Of a stretch of 58,525 nucleotides of DNA, positions 27,594-35,293 are shown piece by piece. Below the pieces are notes generated by a model that saw only the letters and a program-made list of their open reading frames with translations, was not told the DNA's origin and searched no databases. Source of the stretch: Candidatus Pelagibacter sp. (GTDB taxonomy: Bacteria; Pseudomonadota; Alphaproteobacteria; Pelagibacterales; Pelagibacteraceae); the NCBI GenBank assembly GCA_002692055.1, contig NZJW01000019.1, positions 6,433 through 64,957 on the forward strand. Reading direction: 5' to 3'. The position numbers and the translations under genes are program-made. Positions within the stretch are counted from its first letter, which is position 1. Every line of letters starts with the position of its first letter.

Positions 27594-28346
27594 TTACCCG
27601 AAAGGCCTCTTAATAGATGACAATTTGAGTGATTTTTTTATTAATATTGAAATTAATTTATTTATTTGCATTTTAATAACTTTTTTGGATGGACCGTATG
27701 CATGTACACATTGTTTTTTACTAATGACGATTGCAACGTGCCCTTTCCAAAATAGTAAATCTCCTTTTTTTATATTATTTCTATTAATTGACTTTTTAAA
27801 AAAAATCTCTTGCTCTTTACTATTACGAGGGCACCTAATTAGCTTATTTTTCATTAATTCTTGGACTAAACCAGAGCAATCTACCCCATCATTTGTGTTA
27901 CCACCCCATACATATTTTGATTTATAAAATATATTTATATTTTCTAAGTAATTCCTATTCTTGATTTTTTTTATAGCTATTAAATCACGATTTCTGATCC
28001 AACCAGCATTACTTTTAGAAAGATTTTTTCCATCATTTGAAATAAAAACTTTTGAATTGAAATATAAAAACTTGTTAGTTTTTGATCTAAAATTATTATT
28101 CTTGTATAAATACGCTTTACCTGATTTTACCAAATAATTATTTTTAATAAGATGATTGTTCATATTAGTTTTTTTTACATATCCAAAATACTTATCAAAC
28201 TGTGTAAAACCATAATAAAATTTTTTGTATTCTTTCAGTTTAATAAAGATTTCTCCAAATAATATCTCTTTTAAATGCTCCGACCTAAAATTAGGTTTTT
28301 TGTAAAGAATAGATGTTTTATTTTTACAGTAAAAAAATTTACTCAT
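27594..28346 (-). CDS. NlpC/P60-family peptidoglycan hydrolase with SH3-like domains
   Basis: A gamma-D-glutamyl-diamino-acid endopeptidase-type protein that acts on peptide stems of cell wall. Two SH3-like repeats are suggested in the first 130 residues (ILYKKPNFRSEHLKEILFGE, AYLYKNNNFRSKTNKFLYFN). The catalytic domain has GVDCSGLVQELMKNK (Cys), KKGDLLFWKGHVAIVISKK (His) and CVHAYGPSKKV. No signal peptide is visible, as in the cytoplasmic YkfC-type dipeptidases, so it may recycle wall peptides. It overlaps the MFS gene by 8 nt. Confidence 0.88.
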   Translation of the reverse strand: MSKFFYCKNKTSILYKKPNFRSEHLKEILFGEIFIKLKEYKKFYYGFTQFDKYFGYVKKTNMNNHLIKNNYLVKSGKAYLYKNNNFRSKTNKFLYFNSKVFISNDGKNLSKSNAGWIRNRDLIAIKKIKNRNYLENINIFYKSKYVWGGNTNDGVDCSGLVQELMKNKLIRCPRNSKEQEIFFKKSINRNNIKKGDLLFWKGHVAIVISKKQCVHAYGPSKKVIKMQINKLISILIKKSLKLSSIKRPFG

Positions 28347-29919
28347 TGGTCTTAAATTTAGTTTTTTGTATTAATAAAATTGTTAGGTAAGGAAGTAAGA
28401 ATGTTGTTAAAATAACAACTATTATTAAGACTCCAAGTTCCTCATAATTAGCATTAGTTAAAATATTTTGATTAAACTTATCCTTTACATCACGTGTAAC
28501 AACAAAAATTTTATTTAAATATTTTGTTAACAAATTACTTGCACTTAGGGCTAAATTCGTGAAAGAAGCGAATACTGCAAAAAAAGTTGCTTTTAAATTA
28601 TACGGAGCATTTTTTGCTATCCAAGCCAGCATAGGAATCATAGCCACTTGTCCCAAAGGGGATTCTAGCGCGGTATTTATAATTGCAATGAATTTGGCAT
28701 TTATTACGTCATTTGTGATAGCAGAGGTCCATTCATGAAAACCATAATACATAGATAAACTTGGTAATAATAATATTGCATTTAAAAAAGATAAATAAAT
28801 TATTATTTTTACAATAGTATTTTCGTACATAAATTTCCTAAAAAAAATTATCCCTGCCATTGTTAACAATGAGCTTATGAGTGATAGTAAAGAGAAGAAT
28901 CCCTGGTCAAAACCTAAAATATCAATTTCAAACCAGCTCATTCCAGCTCCAATACTTGGTACTGATCTAAATGCAAATATAGCGATAGCAGTACCTACAA
29001 TCGTATTTTTAATATTTGGTGATATTTTTTTTAAAAGGTTTTTCATCAAAAAAATTACAATCATTAGTGAACCAAAGAAAACGATCTCTTGAGACATTGG
29101 ATGATTTAAAAGTCCAACTATTGAGATAAAAATTACAAAAACTAAACTACCAATTATTATTGAGTAATCTGGATTTATTTTTTTAATATTTATTTTATTA
29201 TTTGTTAAAATAATCTTAGATAAAATTACACCTAAAATTGATATTATTGGAATTATTAATGCGTAAAGATAAATATTAGAATATAAAATTATTTTTTGAC
29301 TATCATTTAAAGTAGAAGCATCTCTGAAGAAGTAAATATTTACCGCAGCTACTAAAACAGTACCTCCAATAATTGAAAATCTACCAAAGGTTTGCATCGT
29401 TGTGTGCATGGCTTTAATTTCTTTGTCGGTGTAATTTTTTTGATTTTTATTATATTTCGGTACAGCCTCTACTGTCATTGCATCAGCCACCACATCTTGA
29501 AGTACATATCCAACTGGTGATAAAATAGTACTTAAAATAAACCATTTCTCTGCCGACAGGTATTTGACCATAAACTCAGTATTTGAGATTAACAAATACA
29601 TGATGATAAGACTTACCGAGATAAGAAACGCACCAATGTAAATTAAAATATTTTTTCTTGTCCAAATCAAATCAACCACATGTCCCAATGGCATTTTTAA
29701 TGCCCAAGGAATACCAGCCCAAAAACCAAGACCTGCAAGAAAAGCTGCTGAGAGATTTAAGTAGTCTTTGATAAAGAAAATTCCTACTATTCCAGTTATA
29801 CTTGAAACACCTGCAGCAAGGTAAATAAGTAGTGGTGGTATAAATGATAATTTAAAATGTTTACTTATATCCAAAAAAACTGGTTTTAAGAAAAAATTAT
29901 AAATTAATAAATTTTTCAT
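28339..29919 (-). CDS. MFS transporter, folate-biopterin (BT1)-like
   Basis: A 526-aa protein with about twelve to fourteen hydrophobic segments. The start GIPWALKMPLGHVVDLIWTRKN and QDVVADAMTVEAVP are typical of the BT1 family, which moves folates or pterins in protists and plants and is distantly related to AmpG. The bacterial substrate is unknown. It overlaps the zinc-ribbon gene and the NlpC/P60 gene, so an operon with a wall hydrolase makes a muropeptide or peptide cargo possible. Confidence 0.78.
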   Translation of the reverse strand: MKNLLIYNFFLKPVFLDISKHFKLSFIPPLLIYLAAGVSSITGIVGIFFIKDYLNLSAAFLAGLGFWAGIPWALKMPLGHVVDLIWTRKNILIYIGAFLISVSLIIMYLLISNTEFMVKYLSAEKWFILSTILSPVGYVLQDVVADAMTVEAVPKYNKNQKNYTDKEIKAMHTTMQTFGRFSIIGGTVLVAAVNIYFFRDASTLNDSQKIILYSNIYLYALIIPIISILGVILSKIILTNNKINIKKINPDYSIIIGSLVFVIFISIVGLLNHPMSQEIVFFGSLMIVIFLMKNLLKKISPNIKNTIVGTAIAIFAFRSVPSIGAGMSWFEIDILGFDQGFFSLLSLISSLLTMAGIIFFRKFMYENTIVKIIIYLSFLNAILLLPSLSMYYGFHEWTSAITNDVINAKFIAIINTALESPLGQVAMIPMLAWIAKNAPYNLKATFFAVFASFTNLALSASNLLTKYLNKIFVVTRDVKDKFNQNILTNANYEELGVLIIVVILTTFLLPYLTILLIQKTKFKTNE

Positions 29920-30316
29920 TTAATTGTTCTTTAAAAAAACTGATATATGATTTAACTATTTCGGTTACGAATTCTAAACTTTCATAATAATTCTTTAGAT
30001 TGGGATAATGTTCTAAAATTTCTAGCTTGTAATGAATAGTAATTTTGTAAATTATAAAACAAAATACTAAAAATATTAAATTATATAATAGTAGTTTCGA
30101 GTCTTTTTTATTATCTTTAGTTTTAAAATTAATATTTGCCTTAGATGGATTAATTTGATCAAGAACATCTATATCTTCACTTTTTAATTTTTCTTTGCCA
30201 AAATTTTGGAACCACTCTTCATTACAAATTTCACATTTTACATTACGTCCTGGAATTGAAACTTCATCCTTTGGTATTTTAAACTTGTATTTCTTACATT
30301 TGCATTCAATAATCAT
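29897..30316 (-). CDS. Zinc-ribbon, single-pass membrane protein
   Basis: The first 45 residues (MIIECKCKKYKFKIPKDEV, RNVKCEICNEEWFQNF) resemble the MJ0042-type zinc ribbon with CxC and CxxC ligands. A membrane helix follows at about residues 84-105 (LLLYNLIFLVFCFIIYKITI), then a short likely extracytoplasmic tail. This layout is common in small alphaproteobacterial proteins of unknown role. Its ATG abuts the ATG of the divergent TauE gene (CATATG), and it overlaps the MFS gene by 23 nt. Confidence 0.75.
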   Translation of the reverse strand: MIIECKCKKYKFKIPKDEVSIPGRNVKCEICNEEWFQNFGKEKLKSEDIDVLDQINPSKANINFKTKDNKKDSKLLLYNLIFLVFCFIIYKITIHYKLEILEHYPNLKNYYESLEFVTEIVKSYISFFKEQLNEKFINL

Positions 30317-31105
30317 ATGAACTTATTAATTATAATTTTAAATTTAATGCAAGTTATATCAAATATAGATTATTTAGTATTAATTCAGGTAATTTTAATT
30401 TTCTTAACGGGAGGTATAGTAAAAGGTTTGATTGGTGTAGGTCTTCCTACAGTCACATTGACCCTTTTAAGTTTTTTATTTGATATTAAAGAGTCTATAT
30501 CAATTATCCTATTGCCAATAATATTAACAAATTTATATCAAATGTTTAATGGTAAATATTTAAAACAAATTGTAAATGATGTTAAGATTTTTCAATTTGC
30601 AGCTTTTTTATTTATATTTCCAGGTTTTTATTTTTTAACTATTTTAAAATCTGATACTATTTTATTTTTTCTTGGAATCATATTAATTTTAAATTCTCTT
30701 CTTGGATTGATGAAGTATGAAATAAAATTTAAAAATTATACGTCAAAATATTTTCATATTTTCATAGGTAGTATGACAGGAGTCGTAACTGGAGTTACGG
30801 GTATATATACTATGCCATTTATATTTCTGATCCAGTCTTTACAATATTCAAAAGACAAAGTTATTCAGTTAATGGGACTAACCTTCTTTATTTTCGGATG
30901 TACACAGTTTTTTTTATTTAGCTTACATGATATGATTAATGTTGATAAATTAATTTTTTCTTTAGTTGCTTGTTTTCCAATATTATTTGGTGTTTACCTA
31001 GGGACGATTTTACGAAAAAAAATAAGTGAGGATTCGTTTAAAAAATTATTTAATTTTATTTTAGTTGTAATGGGAATAATACTTATATTAAAAATTACTT
31101 TTTAG
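30317..31105 (+). CDS. TauE/SafE-family sulfite/organosulfonate exporter
   Basis: A polytopic protein with about eight membrane segments. The glycine-rich GGIVKGLIGVGLPTVTLTLL and the repeat-like VTGVTGIYTMPFIFLIQSL are the two inverted TSUP motifs. Substrates in this family include sulfite, sulfonates and sulfoacetate. The track start is used, but MQVISN at 30347 is equally possible and would leave 30 nt for a leader. Its end overlaps the convergent EF-hand gene by 11 nt. Confidence 0.87.
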   Translation: MNLLIIILNLMQVISNIDYLVLIQVILIFLTGGIVKGLIGVGLPTVTLTLLSFLFDIKESISIILLPIILTNLYQMFNGKYLKQIVNDVKIFQFAAFLFIFPGFYFLTILKSDTILFFLGIILILNSLLGLMKYEIKFKNYTSKYFHIFIGSMTGVVTGVTGIYTMPFIFLIQSLQYSKDKVIQLMGLTFFIFGCTQFFLFSLHDMINVDKLIFSLVACFPILFGVYLGTILRKKISEDSFKKLFNFILVVMGIILILKITF

Positions 31106-31445
31106 TTTTTAATTTATTTTTGTAATTTTCGAGTTCCTTTTTGGAAATTTTACCGTCTTTGTTAACATCTATTTTTTTTGCTAACTCCTGTGATCTTTTC
31201 CTCAATTTTTTCGCTCTTTCTTGCCTAGCTTTTAAAACTTTTTTTGTCCAAATCTCATTCTCTTTGATATCTATTTTTTGATCTTTGTTTGTATCAATCT
31301 GATCAAATCTTTTTTCTAAAATTTTTAAATTTTTTTCTAAAAACTCTTTTTTAGTAATAGTTTTAAATTCAGCATTAGCTTGAGAACTGAAAAGTGGAAT
31401 TAATATTAACAAATACTTTATTATTCGCATGCGCGTCAATATCAT
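31095..31445 (-). CDS. Secreted EF-hand calcium-binding protein
   Basis: A periplasmic protein with a signal peptide (MRIIKYLLILIPLFSSQANA) and two canonical 12-residue EF loops: DTNKDQKIDIKE and DVNKDGKISKKE, joined by a Lys/Arg-rich helix. The track start at 31445 adds five residues; MRIIKYLL at 31430 looks a better signal-peptide start. Short EF-hand proteins of this sort are common in alphaproteobacteria; the role is not known. It is 5 nt downstream of the AmpG-like gene. Confidence 0.85.
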   Translation of the reverse strand: MILTRMRIIKYLLILIPLFSSQANAEFKTITKKEFLEKNLKILEKRFDQIDTNKDQKIDIKENEIWTKKVLKARQERAKKLRKRSQELAKKIDVNKDGKISKKELENYKNKLKTKK

Positions 31446-31450
31446 TGGTA

Positions 31451-32929
31451 TTACTTCGTGTAAAATTTTAATTTAACTGAATTCAAGTATATAATAATAA
31501 AAATTACAGGCAGACCCAATATGGCAGTGAATATAAAAAAAAGTGGATAATTCAGTATATCTACGATTGTGCCAGAATAACCTGCAATTAATTTTGGAAT
31601 AAAAAGCATTAAAGAAGTAAAAAGAGCGTACTGAGTAGCAGTGAACTTGATTGAAGTTAAAGAAGATAGATAAACCACAAATGACGCTCCTGCAAATCCA
31701 CTCGCTAAATTATCTGCAATTATAATTGTAGCTAAATACACCAAGTTTTTATCTATAATTGCCAAGAGAGCAAATAGTAAATTTGTAGAAGATGCTGCTA
31801 TTGCTCCAATTAATAAGCTTTTATAGGTGCTAAATTTCATTGCACAAAAACCTCCAAGAAACCCTCCGCATATCGTAGCAATCAGCCCGAAGAACTTTGA
31901 AAATGTTGCTATATTTTTAATTTCATATCCCTTTTCTAAATAAAAAATGTTAGCCATAACACCCATTACAACATCAGCTATTCTGTAAAGACCAATAAGT
32001 AATAAAATTATTATTGCTATTTTTCGATATCTTTTAAAAAAATTGGTAATTGGTTCTATAAATATTTCTCTAGATTTTTTTTTTGGTAAAAATTTTATTT
32101 TTTCTAAAATATAAAGGGTTATTAGAGAAGATACAAAACTAAATAATATTTTTGTTAAACTAAAAAGAAAAGTAAATAAATAGTTTGAATTATCAATTAT
32201 TGGAAAATTCAAAAAAACAACGAAAAAAATTATAACAGAAAATAATGTAGAGATAGTAAATTTCACTTGGCTAATTTTGCCTATTTTATTTTGATTTTTT
32301 GTATTCGGTTCTTTCGCAAATATAGTTGAAATTAGACCTATACCCATAAACAAACTTATAATTTGATAAACGTGTTTCCACACATTTTGTTGATATGATT
32401 CGCCACCAAAAATTGCTGCCAGCCAAAGACTGCCAGCTCCTGAAACAATCATAGCCACTCTATATCCTGCCAGATACATAGACGATAACGGCCCCTGTTT
32501 TTTTTCAGGAGCTGACTCAATTCTAAATGCATCAATTACTATGTCCTGTGTAGCGCTGAAAAAAGCTATCAGCACGATTGATAACACCATAAATTTTAAG
32601 CCACTTTGAGGATTTGAATACGAAGCCAAAATAATTGAAAAAAAAATTAAAAGTTGAGTTGTTAACAACCAACTCTTCCGGTGTCCGATTTTTCCTAAAA
32701 TAGGAATTTGAAATTTATCAACTATCGGGCTCCATAAAAACTTAAAAGAATATGCAAATCCTGCCCAACTAAATAATGTTACAGTACTTCTGTCAATACC
32801 CGCAGTTATTAACCAAACTGATAGAGTCGAAAAAACTAACATTATTGGCAGACCAGCTGAAAAACCTAGGCCTCCCATTATTATGTTTTCCTTTTTTAAA
32901 AAAATATTAAGTTCTTTAATCATTAACAA
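31451..32929 (-). CDS. ampG: AmpG-like MFS permease (muropeptide transporter)
   Basis: A 492-aa major facilitator with about twelve to fourteen hydrophobic stretches. GFSAGLPIMLVFSTLSVWLI, AYSFKFLWSPIVDKFQIP and FFSATQDIVIDAFRIES are AmpG signatures. AmpG imports anhydro-muropeptides for cell-wall recycling. The start could be MLMIKEL or MIKEL two codons later. With the NlpC/P60 enzyme and a BT1-like carrier within 5 kb, a small wall-recycling cluster is plausible. Confidence 0.86.
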   Translation of the reverse strand: MLMIKELNIFLKKENIIMGGLGFSAGLPIMLVFSTLSVWLITAGIDRSTVTLFSWAGFAYSFKFLWSPIVDKFQIPILGKIGHRKSWLLTTQLLIFFSIILASYSNPQSGLKFMVLSIVLIAFFSATQDIVIDAFRIESAPEKKQGPLSSMYLAGYRVAMIVSGAGSLWLAAIFGGESYQQNVWKHVYQIISLFMGIGLISTIFAKEPNTKNQNKIGKISQVKFTISTLFSVIIFFVVFLNFPIIDNSNYLFTFLFSLTKILFSFVSSLITLYILEKIKFLPKKKSREIFIEPITNFFKRYRKIAIIILLLIGLYRIADVVMGVMANIFYLEKGYEIKNIATFSKFFGLIATICGGFLGGFCAMKFSTYKSLLIGAIAASSTNLLFALLAIIDKNLVYLATIIIADNLASGFAGASFVVYLSSLTSIKFTATQYALFTSLMLFIPKLIAGYSGTIVDILNYPLFFIFTAILGLPVIFIIIYLNSVKLKFYTK

Positions 32930-32959
32930 ATTTTCATTAAGGTTTAAAAAATAATTTAA

Positions 32960-33502
32960 TTATTTTAAAGGTACGGGTGCATCACTTTTGCTATTCATAT
33001 AGGCAATAACGTTAGCTCTATCTTTATCTTTTTTTAAACCAATGAAACCCATTTTAGTTCCCTTCATGTATTTCATAGGTTTATGTAGAAAACCATTCAA
33101 TTCTTCAAATGACCAATTTTTCCCATATGTTGCCATTGCAGTGGAATATTTGAAGCCTTCAACAGCACCGATTTTTCGATTTACAACACCCCATAAAGCG
33201 GGCCCTATTTTATTCACTCCACCCTTATTAACGCTATGACAAGCTGCACATTTTTTGAACACTTTTCCTCCAGCTTCAATGGAAGCTGATGCTAATAATG
33301 GTTTTATAGAAGTTAATTGTACTTCTATTTTAGTTTCCTTTTTTACCTTCGAGGTGTTTTCAACAATTCCTTCAACTTTATATGCAGATTTTTTTGGTTT
33401 ATCTACTTTATAAACAAAATTGCCCAATTCTTTGATACCTATAAATAGGAGCGCAGTAATTAGCACTGCTGCTGCAATTTTGTTAAATTCAAAACTATCC
33501 AT
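32960..33502 (-). CDS. cycM: Membrane-anchored cytochrome c (CycM/c552-like)
   Basis: A class I cytochrome c with an uncleaved N-terminal anchor (IAAAVLITALLFIGIKELG). The heme motif is CAACH (KCAACHSVNKGGVNKIGP), and the axial methionine lies in MKGTKMGFIGLK. The VVNRKIGAVEGFKYSTAM block is typical of CycM/mitochondrial-type cytochromes that pass electrons from bc1 to the cytochrome oxidase. At 180 aa it is normal. It is divergent from kdsB. Confidence 0.93.
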   Translation of the reverse strand: MDSFEFNKIAAAVLITALLFIGIKELGNFVYKVDKPKKSAYKVEGIVENTSKVKKETKIEVQLTSIKPLLASASIEAGGKVFKKCAACHSVNKGGVNKIGPALWGVVNRKIGAVEGFKYSTAMATYGKNWSFEELNGFLHKPMKYMKGTKMGFIGLKKDKDRANVIAYMNSKSDAPVPLK

Positions 33503-33577
33503 TACTTAATAATTGAATTCATATATTATTTTTTTAAAGATTTAGAGTATAAAATAAAGTAACAGTTGTCGCACTTA

Positions 33578-34297
33578 ATGAATAAAACTGCTATTATCAT
33601 ACCCAGTCATTTAGCAGCCAAAAGGCTACCAAATAAACCATTATTGAAAATAAATGACAAGTCTATGATTTTGCATGTTTTAGAAAGAGCAAAAAAAACA
33701 AACATTCGAGATGTATTCGTTGCAACCGCGGATGAAGATATTGCAAGAGAAATAAAAAAAAATGGTGGGAATGCTATTATTACTGGAAGTCATCATACTA
33801 CTGGTAGTGATAGAATTTATGAGGCAATTAAAATATTAAATTTAGATCACGAAATTATAATCAATGTACAGGGCGATATGCCAACAATTAACCCTAAAAC
33901 AATTAATATGATAAATGATTTTATGATTTCTAATCCTAATGTTTCAGTTTCTACAGTTGCTAGTAAGATAAATGAAAAAGAAATTAATGACGTCAATGTA
34001 GTCAAAGTAGTGACATTAGATAATTTGAGTAAAAATAAATTCTTGAAATCTTCAGATTTTGTTAGATCAATTACTAAAGAAAAGTTTTTTTATCATCATA
34101 TAGGACTTTATGCTTATAAAAAGAATATTTTATCAGAATTTGTAAAGATGAATAAAACTAAAAATGAATTAAACAGAAGTCTTGAACAAATGAGATTTAT
34201 TGACCATAATATTGATATATTTGTTGGTTACACTGATGATAATCCATTAAGTGTAGATACTAAAGATGATTTAAAAAGAATTAGGAAGATATTATGA
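33578..34297 (+). CDS. kdsB: 3-deoxy-manno-octulosonate cytidylyltransferase
   Basis: KdsB makes CMP-Kdo for lipopolysaccharide inner core. Motifs: IIPSHLAAKRLPNKPLL, EDIAREIKKNGGNAIITG, ITGSHHTTGSDRIYEA, INVQGDMPTINP and YHHIGLYAYKK. The track begins at a TTG (33566); I chose the ATG four codons later, which gives the family N-terminus and 239 aa. It overlaps pheA by 4 nt (ATGA), the kdsB-pheA order found in alphaproteobacteria. It implies a Kdo-containing outer membrane. Confidence 0.94.
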   Translation: MNKTAIIIPSHLAAKRLPNKPLLKINDKSMILHVLERAKKTNIRDVFVATADEDIAREIKKNGGNAIITGSHHTTGSDRIYEAIKILNLDHEIIINVQGDMPTINPKTINMINDFMISNPNVSVSTVASKINEKEINDVNVVKVVTLDNLSKNKFLKSSDFVRSITKEKFFYHHIGLYAYKKNILSEFVKMNKTKNELNRSLEQMRFIDHNIDIFVGYTDDNPLSVDTKDDLKRIRKIL

Positions 34298-35139
34298 AGA
34301 ATAAAATAGCTATACAAGGTGAATTAGGATCATATTCGCATCTTGCTGCGAACGAAATTTATAAGGAAGTGGATGTAATTCCGTGTAAGACTTTCGATGA
34401 AGCATTAAATTTAACTAAAAATAATAAAGATATAAATGCTGTCATTCCTATAGAGAACTCAATTGCGGGAAGGGTTGCAGACGTTCATTATTTGTTACCA
34501 AAATACAAACTAAAAATAATCGGTGAGTCTTTTCATAAAGTCAGTCATTGTCTAATAATATTAAAAGGAAATAATTTAAAAAACGTTAAATATGTTAAAA
34601 GTCATTCACATGCAATTAGCCAATGTCATGATAAAATAAATAAATATAATCTTATACCTATAATTGAAGCTGATACAGCAGGCGCAGCTAAAAAATTAAG
34701 TGAAGAAAAAAATATTCAATCTGCAGTGATAGCTTCAGATTTAGCAGCAAAGATTTACAATTTAGAGGTAATAGAAAAAAGTTTTGAGGATAGATCTGGA
34801 AATACAACCAGATTTTTAACAATGTCTTCAGAAAAAAGCAAAACTATTTCTTTTGAAGAAAATAAAAAATATATTACTACCTGTATATTTAAACTAAAAA
34901 GCTTACCCGCTGCACTTTATAATTCTTTAGGAGGATTTGCTTTTAACAATGTAAACCTGACAAAGTTAGAGAGTTTTACCGTTAATAATACTTTTGATCA
35001 GGCACTTTTTTATTTAGACATAGAAGGTCATTTTGAAGATCCCAAGGTAAGTTCCGCTATACGTGAACTTAAAAAAAATACTGAAAGTTTAGATATTTTA
35101 GGAGTTTATCGTGCTTCTGATTACAGAAATAAAAATTAG
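34294..35139 (+). CDS. pheA: Prephenate dehydratase with ACT domain
   Basis: PheA converts prephenate to phenylpyruvate in phenylalanine synthesis. The catalytic domain begins IAIQGELGSYSHLAA and includes IPIENSIAGRVADVH and SFEDRSGNTTRFL (with the conserved threonine). The C-terminal ACT domain (LKSLPAALYNSLGGFAFNNV, NLTKLES) normally senses phenylalanine. At 281 aa it is monofunctional. With hisC and tyrA in this window, the aromatic branch is nearly complete here. Confidence 0.95.
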   Translation: MKNKIAIQGELGSYSHLAANEIYKEVDVIPCKTFDEALNLTKNNKDINAVIPIENSIAGRVADVHYLLPKYKLKIIGESFHKVSHCLIILKGNNLKNVKYVKSHSHAISQCHDKINKYNLIPIIEADTAGAAKKLSEEKNIQSAVIASDLAAKIYNLEVIEKSFEDRSGNTTRFLTMSSEKSKTISFEENKKYITTCIFKLKSLPAALYNSLGGFAFNNVNLTKLESFTVNNTFDQALFYLDIEGHFEDPKVSSAIRELKKNTESLDILGVYRASDYRNKN

Positions 35140-35164
35140 TCCACAGATTCTACTCTGTAGATTT
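35140..35164 (+). terminator. Weak hairpin after pheA
   Basis: ACAGA-TTCTAC-TCTGT followed by AGATTTT lies just after the pheA stop. The stem is short and the T-run poor, so termination is only possible. Confidence 0.35.
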
Positions 35165-35177
35165 TAAACTAACTTGT

Positions 35178-35183
35178 TATATT
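35178..35183 (+). promoter_or_regulatory. -10 element of the SRP RNA gene
   Basis: TATATT lies 6 nt before the GGGG that opens the predicted SRP RNA. A recognisable -35 is not seen at the expected distance. Confidence 0.45.
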
Positions 35184-35187
35184 AGTA

Positions 35188-35285
35188 TGGGGAATTGGTA
35201 ATAGGTGGATGTTACGTTAATCCGGTCAGATTCGAGAGAAAGCAGCCGTACCGTAAATTTTTCAGGTTATTATTCAGTTCCCCGC
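35188..35285 (+). ncRNA. ffs: Signal recognition particle RNA (small type, 4.5S-like)
   Basis: The ends pair (GGGGAA with TTCCCC, then TAATA with TATTA), and the centre has the SRP helix 8 pattern: GGTCAG on one side and AGCAGCC on the other, with the tetraloop region between (ATTCGAGAGAAAGC). The RNA of about 97 nt guides Ffh to signal peptides. A position directly upstream of dnaX is standard. The ORF track's dnaX extension is translated from this RNA gene. Confidence 0.9.
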
Positions 35286-35293
35286 TTAAAAAT

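Noticed and set aside
35195-35293. N-terminal extension of dnaX in the ORF track
   Set aside because: The 33 extra codons translate the SRP RNA; DnaX homology begins at the ATG at 35294.
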